From: DATAFT01 sp035544635
Lineage (GTDB): Bacteria > Acidobacteriota > Thermoanaerobaculia > Multivoradales > Multivoraceae
Assembly (NCBI GenBank): GCA_035544635.1
Contig: DATKDQ010000027.1
Coordinates: 1 to 5,552 of the forward strand
Reading direction: 5' to 3'
DNA length: 5,552 nt
The notes under the pieces were generated by a model. That model ran no database searches, was not told the origin of the DNA, and worked only from the letters and a program-made list of their open reading frames with translations. Below are positions 1-4,020 of the stretch, one piece after another (position 1 is the first letter of the stretch; every line of letters begins with the position of its first letter). A program made the position numbers and the translations under genes.

Positions 1-1710
1 CTCGAGCACCGACTCGGCGAGCGTGAGCACGTCGAGCGAGTAGTCGGGGGCGACGGGGTCGAGCCGCTCGATCGTCTCCACCAGGAAGAGCGAGAGCTGC
101 TGGTGGAGCGAGAAGTTGAACTGCAGGTCCTCGTTGACGACGATCCAGCGGTACTCGGTCTTGGCGTCCTTGGTCATCCCGAGCACGCCGGTGCGGTAGA
201 GCGAGCGCACGTGCGCCGCCGCGGTGGCGAGCAGCTCGCGCTTGCGTGCCGGGGTCTCGTGGGAGCGCTCGATCACCTCGCGCAGCGAGGAGAAATTGGG
301 GCGGTCGGGGTCGTCGCGCTCGGCGTCCTGCTGGAGCAGCGACAGCACCATCGAGTTCGACATCCGAAACTGCGACCTGAGCGTCTCGGGAGGACGCCGG
401 ACCAGGCTCTCGAACGTCTTCTGGTCCCACGGGATGAAGCGGTCGCGCGGCGGCGCCTTGCGGTGCACCTTGCTTCGCTTGCCTCCCTTGGCCCGGCGCT
501 CGCGCCGCTTGTTCTCGATCACGTGCTCGGGGGCCTGGCAGACCACCCACCCCTTGTCGTCGAACCCCTTGCGTCCGGCGCGCCCGGCGATCTGCTTGAA
601 GTCGCGCACCTTGAGGATGACCGTCTCGGTGCCGTCGAACTTGCAGAGCCGGGTGAAGACCACGGTTCGGATCGGGATGTTGACGCCGACTCCGAGCGTG
701 TCGGTGCCGCAGATCACCTTCAAGAGCCCGCGCTGCGAGAGCTGCTCGACCAGGAGCCGGTACTTGGGCAGGAGCCCGGCGTGATGGATGCCGACGCCGT
801 GGTCGAGCATCCGCCGCACCGTCTTGCCGTAGGGGGTGTCGAAGTGGAAGTCGCCGATGTGCTCGCGGATCGCCGCGCGCTGCTCGCGCGTGGAGAGCGC
901 GACGCTGGTCAGGCTCTGCGCCAGCTCCGCCGCCTCGCGCTGCGTGAAGCAGACGATGTAGGCGGGCGTGCGGCCCTGCTGGATCAGGTCGTCGACCGTT
1001 TCGTGGAGCGGGGTCTCACGGTACTCGTAGTAGAGCGGTACCGGGCGCTGGTCGGAGGAGATCGTCACCGATTCGCGCTGGGTCTGGCGCCGGAGGTGGG
1101 CCTCGATGTCGCGCATGTCGCCCAGGGTGGCCGACATCAACAGGAACTGCGTGCGCGCCAGCGTGATCAGCGGCACCTGCCACGCCACGCCGCGCTCGGG
1201 GTCCGCGTAGTAGTGGAACTCGTCCATCACCACGTACGGGGCGTCGACGCGATCGCCCAGGCGCAGCGCCAGGTTCGAGAGCACTTCGGCGGTGCAGCAG
1301 ATGATCGGCGCCTTGGAGTTGATCGAGGCGTCGCCGGTCTGCATGCCGACGTTCTCGGCGCCGAGGTCCTCGCACAGGGAGAAGAACTTCTCGCTCGCCA
1401 GCGCCTTCACCGGCGAGGTGTAGTAGCAGCGGCGTCCTTCGCACAGCGCTTTGAAGTGCAGGCCGAGCGCGACCAGCGACTTGCCGGAGCCGGTCGGCGT
1501 GGAGAGGATGACGTGCTGGCCCTCGATCAGGGCGAGCAGCGCCTCCTCCTGCGCCGGATAGGGCTCGAAGCCGACGTCCTCGAGCCACTGGAGGAAGAGG
1601 GAGAGGATCTCGGCGGGATCCTGGGTGCCGCCGGGCGGGACACGGGACGCTAGGGTGGGACGAGCGGGTGGAGGCGCGAGGACCGCGGGTTGAAGGTCGG
1701 AAGAGGTCAT
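1..1710 (-). CDS. Ski2-like DEAD/DEAH-box RNA helicase, DUF3516 family (3' end cut off by window edge)
   Basis: Predicted ATP-dependent superfamily 2 RNA helicase of the Ski2/Mtr4-like group, cytoplasmic, probably acting in RNA unwinding or turnover. The frame is open from ATG at 1710 to the left edge, giving 570 residues without a stop. Motifs in order: PYPAQEEA (about 50-57, Q-motif-like), Walker A TPTGSGKS (71-78), DEFH box (163-166) followed by YYADPERG, SAT (193-195), motif IV IVCFTQREA (252-260), motif V TDTLGVGVNIP (336-346), and motif VI QIAGRAGRKGFD (373-384). A very basic stretch follows (about 400-423, KRRERRAKGGKR), then a region resembling the DUF3516 C-terminus (FIPWDQKTFESLV at 425-437). 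DEFH followed by YADPxRG, and the basic post-motif-VI segment, match DUF3516 helicases best known from Actinobacteria. From memory these are about 830-850 residues, so roughly 270 would be missing. The start is uncertain: an in-frame ATG at 1764 adds 18 Arg/Ala/Pro-rich residues, and neither start has a well-spaced Shine-Dalgarno. Biological substrate unknown. Confidence 0.93.
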   Translation of the reverse strand, partial: MTSSDLQPAVLAPPPARPTLASRVPPGGTQDPAEILSLFLQWLEDVGFEPYPAQEEALLALIEGQHVILSTPTGSGKSLVALGLHFKALCEGRRCYYTSPVKALASEKFFSLCEDLGAENVGMQTGDASINSKAPIICCTAEVLSNLALRLGDRVDAPYVVMDEFHYYADPERGVAWQVPLITLARTQFLLMSATLGDMRDIEAHLRRQTQRESVTISSDQRPVPLYYEYRETPLHETVDDLIQQGRTPAYIVCFTQREAAELAQSLTSVALSTREQRAAIREHIGDFHFDTPYGKTVRRMLDHGVGIHHAGLLPKYRLLVEQLSQRGLLKVICGTDTLGVGVNIPIRTVVFTRLCKFDGTETVILKVRDFKQIAGRAGRKGFDDKGWVVCQAPEHVIENKRRERRAKGGKRSKVHRKAPPRDRFIPWDQKTFESLVRRPPETLRSQFRMSNSMVLSLLQQDAERDDPDRPNFSSLREVIERSHETPARKRELLATAAAHVRSLYRTGVLGMTKDAKTEYRWIVVNEDLQFNFSLHQQLSLFLVETIERLDPVAPDYSLDVLTLAESVLE

Positions 1711-1765
1711 CCGGCGGACCGGTGGGGGCGAACCTGCTCGCGCGCGCGCGGCGCGGGTGTGCATG

Positions 1766-1794
1766 ATTGTACTAATAGGAGTCTCCTGATCGAT
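1766..1794 (-). promoter_or_regulatory. Possible promoter of the helicase gene (weak)
   Basis: On the minus strand, TACAAT (1771-1766) is a good match to the sigma70 -10 consensus and sits in an unusually AT-rich patch for this DNA. No good -35 exists at normal spacing: 17 bases upstream is only ATCGAT. The odd palindrome AGGAGTCTCCT at 1777-1787 lies in the would-be spacer and could be an operator. Transcription from this site would begin near 1759-1764. That would give a leader of about 50 bases for the ATG at 1710, or a nearly leaderless message for the ATG at 1764. Confidence 0.25.
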
Positions 1795-1807
1795 GGAATG
1801 GTTCTTG

Positions 1808-1885
1808 GTAGGAGAGCAGCTCGCCTGCTCCCATGGTGGGAATCGATGCTCTGCCGAGTAGGGCGGAGGCGAGCTCCGTCCCTGC
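1808..1885. repeat. Pair of GTAG-headed imperfect palindromes (REP-like doublet)
   Basis: Two hairpins start exactly 50 bases apart, each directly preceded by GTAG on the plus strand (1808-1811 and 1858-1861). Hairpin A has perfect 6-base arms, gagcag (1814-1819) and ctgctc (1825-1830), with a 5-base loop; the pairing extends outward on the minus strand through one G-U pair. Hairpin B has arms 1861-1868 and 1874-1881, also with a 5-base loop, and one G-T pair. The 9-base core agctcgcct occurs at 1818-1826 (+) and inverted at 1867-1875 (-). Over 27 aligned positions (1808-1834 against the complement of 1885-1859) about 19 agree, so the whole segment could also fold as one long hairpin. A GTAG/GTGG tetranucleotide followed by an imperfect palindrome is the hallmark of REP elements mobilised by RAYT (TnpA-REP) proteins. 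Family membership is inferred; copies elsewhere in the genome cannot be seen from here. Confidence 0.5.
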
Positions 1886-1908
1886 GGCCTGAACGTGGTC
1901 GCCGGCCG

Positions 1909-3756
1909 TCAACGCTGGTTGGCGCGCAGCACGCGCTTGCGCAGCCGGAACGAGCCGGGCGTGACCTCGACGATCTCGTCGACGTCGATGAACTCGATGG
2001 CGTCTTCGAGGCTCATCTTGCGCGTGGCGCCGAGCTTCACGAAGTCCTCGGCGGTGGACGCACGCATGTTGGTGAGCTTCTTCTCCCGGGTGATGTTGAC
2101 GTCGAGGTCGTCGGGGCGCGAGTGCTCGCCGACGATCATGCCCTCGTAGACCTCGGTGCCGGGCGGGCAGAAGAGCTCTCCGCGCGACTGCAGGTGCTCG
2201 CAGGCGTAGGCGGTCACGCGCCCGGGGCGGTCGGCGACCAGCGCCCCGGTGGTGCGGTGCGGGATGTCGCCGAGCCAGGGGTCCCAGCCGGCGAGATCGT
2301 GATGCAGCGTCGCGGTGCCGCGGGTCTCCTCGAGCAGACGCGACCGCATTCCGATGAGCCCGCGCGACGGGATGCGGAACTCGAGGCGCACGCGTCCCGA
2401 GCCCTGGTGAACCATCTCGAGCATGCGACCGCGGCGCGGACCGAGCAGTCGCGTCACCGGACCGACGTACTCCTCGGGAACGTCGACCAGGAGGAGCTCC
2501 ATCGGCTCACACACGACGCCGTCGATCGTCTTGGTCATGACCTCGGGCTTGCCGACACCGAGCTCGTAGCCCTCGCGGCGCATGGTCTCGATCAGGATCG
2601 AGAGCTGGAGCTCGCCGCGGCCGGCGACCTCGAACGCGTCGGGCCCCTCGGTCTCGGCGACCCGGATCGCGACGTTGTGGAGCGCCTCGCGCTCGAGCCG
2701 CTCGCGCAGCTTGCGCGAGGTGACGAAGCGTCCGTCGCGGCCGGCGAACGGAGAGTCGTTGACCGAGAACCGCATCGAGATCGTGGGCTCCTCGACGGTG
2801 ATCGGGGGCAGCGCCAGCGGGCTCTCGACCGCGGCGATGGTCTCGCCGATCGACACCTCGCCGATCCCCGCCAGGACGACGATCTCTCCGGCTCCGGCCT
2901 CGGCGATCTCGATCCGGTCGAGGCCACGGTGCGAGTAGAGCCGCGACACCTTGGTCGGGACGATGGCGCCGTCGAGCCGGCACAGGACCACCTGCTGGCC
3001 CTTGGCGATGGTGCCGTTCTGGACGCGACCGATGACCAGCCGCCCCACGTAGTCGTCCCAGCCGAGGGTCGTGATCAGAAGCTGGAGCGGCAGCTCGGGG
3101 TCGTACGCCGGCGCCGGCACCGTGGTCAGGATCTGGTCCATCAAGAGCGATAGCGGCTGGTCCTCGTCTTCGAGCTCGAGCCGGCAGCGGCCCGCGCGCG
3201 CGTTGCAGTAGACCACCGGGAAGTCGAGCTGCGCGTCGTGGGCGCCGAGGTCGATGAACAGGTCGTAGATCTCGTTCAGAACCTCGCCCGGGCGCGCGTC
3301 GGAGCGGTCGATCTTGTTGATCACCACCACCGGCACCAGGCCGGCCTCCATCGCCTTGCGCAGCACGAAGCGGGTCTGCGGCAGCGGTCCCTCGCTGGCG
3401 TCGACCAGGAGCAGGATGCCGTCGACCAGCTTCATGGTGCGCTCGACCTCGCCGCCGAAGTCGACGTGGCCGGGGGTGTCGACGATGTTGATGCGGGTGC
3501 CGCGGTACTCGATGGCCGTGTTCTTGGCCATGATCGTGATGCCGCGCTCGCGCTCGAGGTCGATCGAGTCCATCACCCGCTCCTGGATCGTCTCGTGCGC
3601 CTGGAAGATGCCGCTCTGCCAGAGCAGCGCGTCGACCAGGGTGGTCTTGCCGTGGTCGACGTGCGCGACGATCGCGATGTTGCGCAGGTCGTCGCGGCGC
3701 ACCAGGCGCGGCGACGGCGAATGGGTGGGGGGTGCGGTGAGCATGGGTGTGGACAT
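1909..3756 (-). CDS. typA: Ribosome-associated translational GTPase BipA/TypA
   Basis: BipA/TypA is an EF-G-like GTPase that binds the ribosome and is linked to 50S assembly, cold and stress adaptation. At 615 residues the gene is complete and near the usual ~600-610. GTPase motifs: G1 AHVDHGKTT (31-39), switch I RGIT (71-74), G3 DTPGH (93-97), G4 NKID (147-150), and a G5 position reading CNARAG (184-189). Beta-barrel domain II covers roughly 220-310 (GRLVIGRVQNGTI at 238-250). EF-G-III-like and V-like domains follow, with VAGRGELQLSILIETMRREG (377-396) and RIPSRGLIGMRSRLL (461-475). The BipA-specific C-terminal domain ends the protein and carries NITREKKLTNMRAS (554-567). The family usually starts close to the RDDLRNIAI segment (21-29), so the Pro/Thr-rich first ~19 residues are extra; ATGs at 3756 and 3744 are both possible, and neither has a clear Shine-Dalgarno. 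The stop is TGA at 1911-1909. A promoter candidate lies about 80 bases upstream of the start. Confidence 0.98.
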   Translation of the reverse strand: MSTPMLTAPPTHSPSPRLVRRDDLRNIAIVAHVDHGKTTLVDALLWQSGIFQAHETIQERVMDSIDLERERGITIMAKNTAIEYRGTRINIVDTPGHVDFGGEVERTMKLVDGILLLVDASEGPLPQTRFVLRKAMEAGLVPVVVINKIDRSDARPGEVLNEIYDLFIDLGAHDAQLDFPVVYCNARAGRCRLELEDEDQPLSLLMDQILTTVPAPAYDPELPLQLLITTLGWDDYVGRLVIGRVQNGTIAKGQQVVLCRLDGAIVPTKVSRLYSHRGLDRIEIAEAGAGEIVVLAGIGEVSIGETIAAVESPLALPPITVEEPTISMRFSVNDSPFAGRDGRFVTSRKLRERLEREALHNVAIRVAETEGPDAFEVAGRGELQLSILIETMRREGYELGVGKPEVMTKTIDGVVCEPMELLLVDVPEEYVGPVTRLLGPRRGRMLEMVHQGSGRVRLEFRIPSRGLIGMRSRLLEETRGTATLHHDLAGWDPWLGDIPHRTTGALVADRPGRVTAYACEHLQSRGELFCPPGTEVYEGMIVGEHSRPDDLDVNITREKKLTNMRASTAEDFVKLGATRKMSLEDAIEFIDVDEIVEVTPGSFRLRKRVLRANQR

Positions 3757-3837
3757 GGCGAGGTCGCCAGAGCGATCCGTGGACCGGGTATTGTCGTGGA
3801 TGGCGGGCTGAGGACTCGCGGCGCCCGGATGCAGAGT

Positions 3838-3866
3838 AGCGTAGCACTTCGCGTCGTCGGCGGCAA
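3838..3866 (-). promoter_or_regulatory. Candidate sigma70-type promoter for bipA
   Basis: On the minus strand, TTGCCG (3866-3861, four of six matches to TTGACA) is followed by exactly 17 bases and then TACGCT (3843-3838). The -10 is preceded by TGC, giving an extended -10 TGnTACGCT. Predicted transcription start is near 3831, giving a leader of about 75 bases before the bipA ATG at 3756. The spacing and extended -10 are the main support; TACGCT itself matches TATAAT at only three of six positions, which is common in GC-rich genomes. Confidence 0.45.
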
Positions 3867-3892
3867 TGCGCCTGGTGCGTGCGCCTGCGTGG

Positions 3893-3908
3893 GGGCCAAG
3901 CCTGGCCC
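3893..3908. other. Small GC-rich hairpin downstream of the secreted-protein gene
   Basis: Perfect 6-base arms gggcca (3893-3898) and tggccc (3903-3908) enclose a 4-base loop. It lies about 110 bases past the stop of the secreted-protein gene and upstream of the bipA promoter candidate, so it could mark the 3' end of that transcript. It lacks a T-run on either strand, so it is not a canonical intrinsic terminator, and a stem this short can arise by chance in GC-rich DNA. Confidence 0.2.
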
Positions 3909-4020
3909 TCGCCCGAAGCAGCCACGAGCCGGTTCGCGGGCACGACTCTATCCGTCGTCTATCGGTCGCCGGCGCCTGGACCGGCCGCGAAGAGAGAGGG
4001 GGCGATCGCGACGTGGCCGC

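Larger units (their letters stand above)
1711..1908. other. Intergenic region between bipA and the helicase gene
   Basis: This 198-base gap shows no convincing gene. From the bipA side it holds two GTAG-headed hairpins (1808-1885), a short odd palindrome AGGAGTCTCCT (1777-1787), an AT-richer patch with a TACAAT hexamer on the minus strand (1766-1771), and an alternating CG run (1739-1750). If the helicase really starts at the in-frame ATG at 1764, the last 54 bases are coding and the gap is 144 bases. No hairpin here is followed by a T-run on either strand, so I see no canonical intrinsic terminator for bipA. Confidence 0.6.
3757..4020. other. Intergenic region upstream of bipA
   Basis: This 264-base gap separates the stop of the secreted-protein gene from the bipA start. 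It contains the candidate bipA promoter (3838-3866), an 8-base direct repeat tgcgcctg (3867-3874 and 3880-3887) just upstream of the -35, and a 6-base hairpin (3893-3908). Open frames through it on both strands are extensions of shadow frames, without recognisable protein sequence. I see no tRNA, small-RNA or riboswitch signature. Confidence 0.6.

Noticed and set aside
103..1653. Plus-strand open frame of 516 codons antisense to the helicase
   Set aside because: It lies in the register where antisense stops require TTA, CTA or TCA sense codons, which are nearly absent in GC-rich genes. Its composition is Arg/Ala/Leu/Asp-rich with no motif, while the opposite strand encodes every helicase motif.
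1739..1757. Alternating CG run as a Z-DNA or regulatory element
   Set aside because: Only about 12 bases of strict alternation in very GC-rich DNA, possibly coding Arg/Ala codons of an extended helicase N-terminus; chance is sufficient.
1811..1882. The two intergenic hairpins as an intrinsic terminator of bipA
   Set aside because: Neither is followed by a run of T on the minus strand. They could still stabilise an mRNA 3' end, but the GTAG heads and shared core fit a REP-like repeat better.
1690..3153. Plus-strand open frame of 487 codons running from the helicase start into bipA
   Set aside because: Same codon-antisense register as above; it crosses the intergenic gap and a conserved gene and has no recognisable domain.
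2507..3943. Second minus-strand frame of 478 codons overlapping bipA
   Set aside because: Its Arg/Pro/Ala-rich, low-complexity translation is an off-frame reading of bipA, which is unambiguous in its own frame.
3941..3970. Repeated tctatc motifs downstream of the secreted-protein gene
   Set aside because: Two six-base copies with no consistent flanks or symmetry; too short to support a site.
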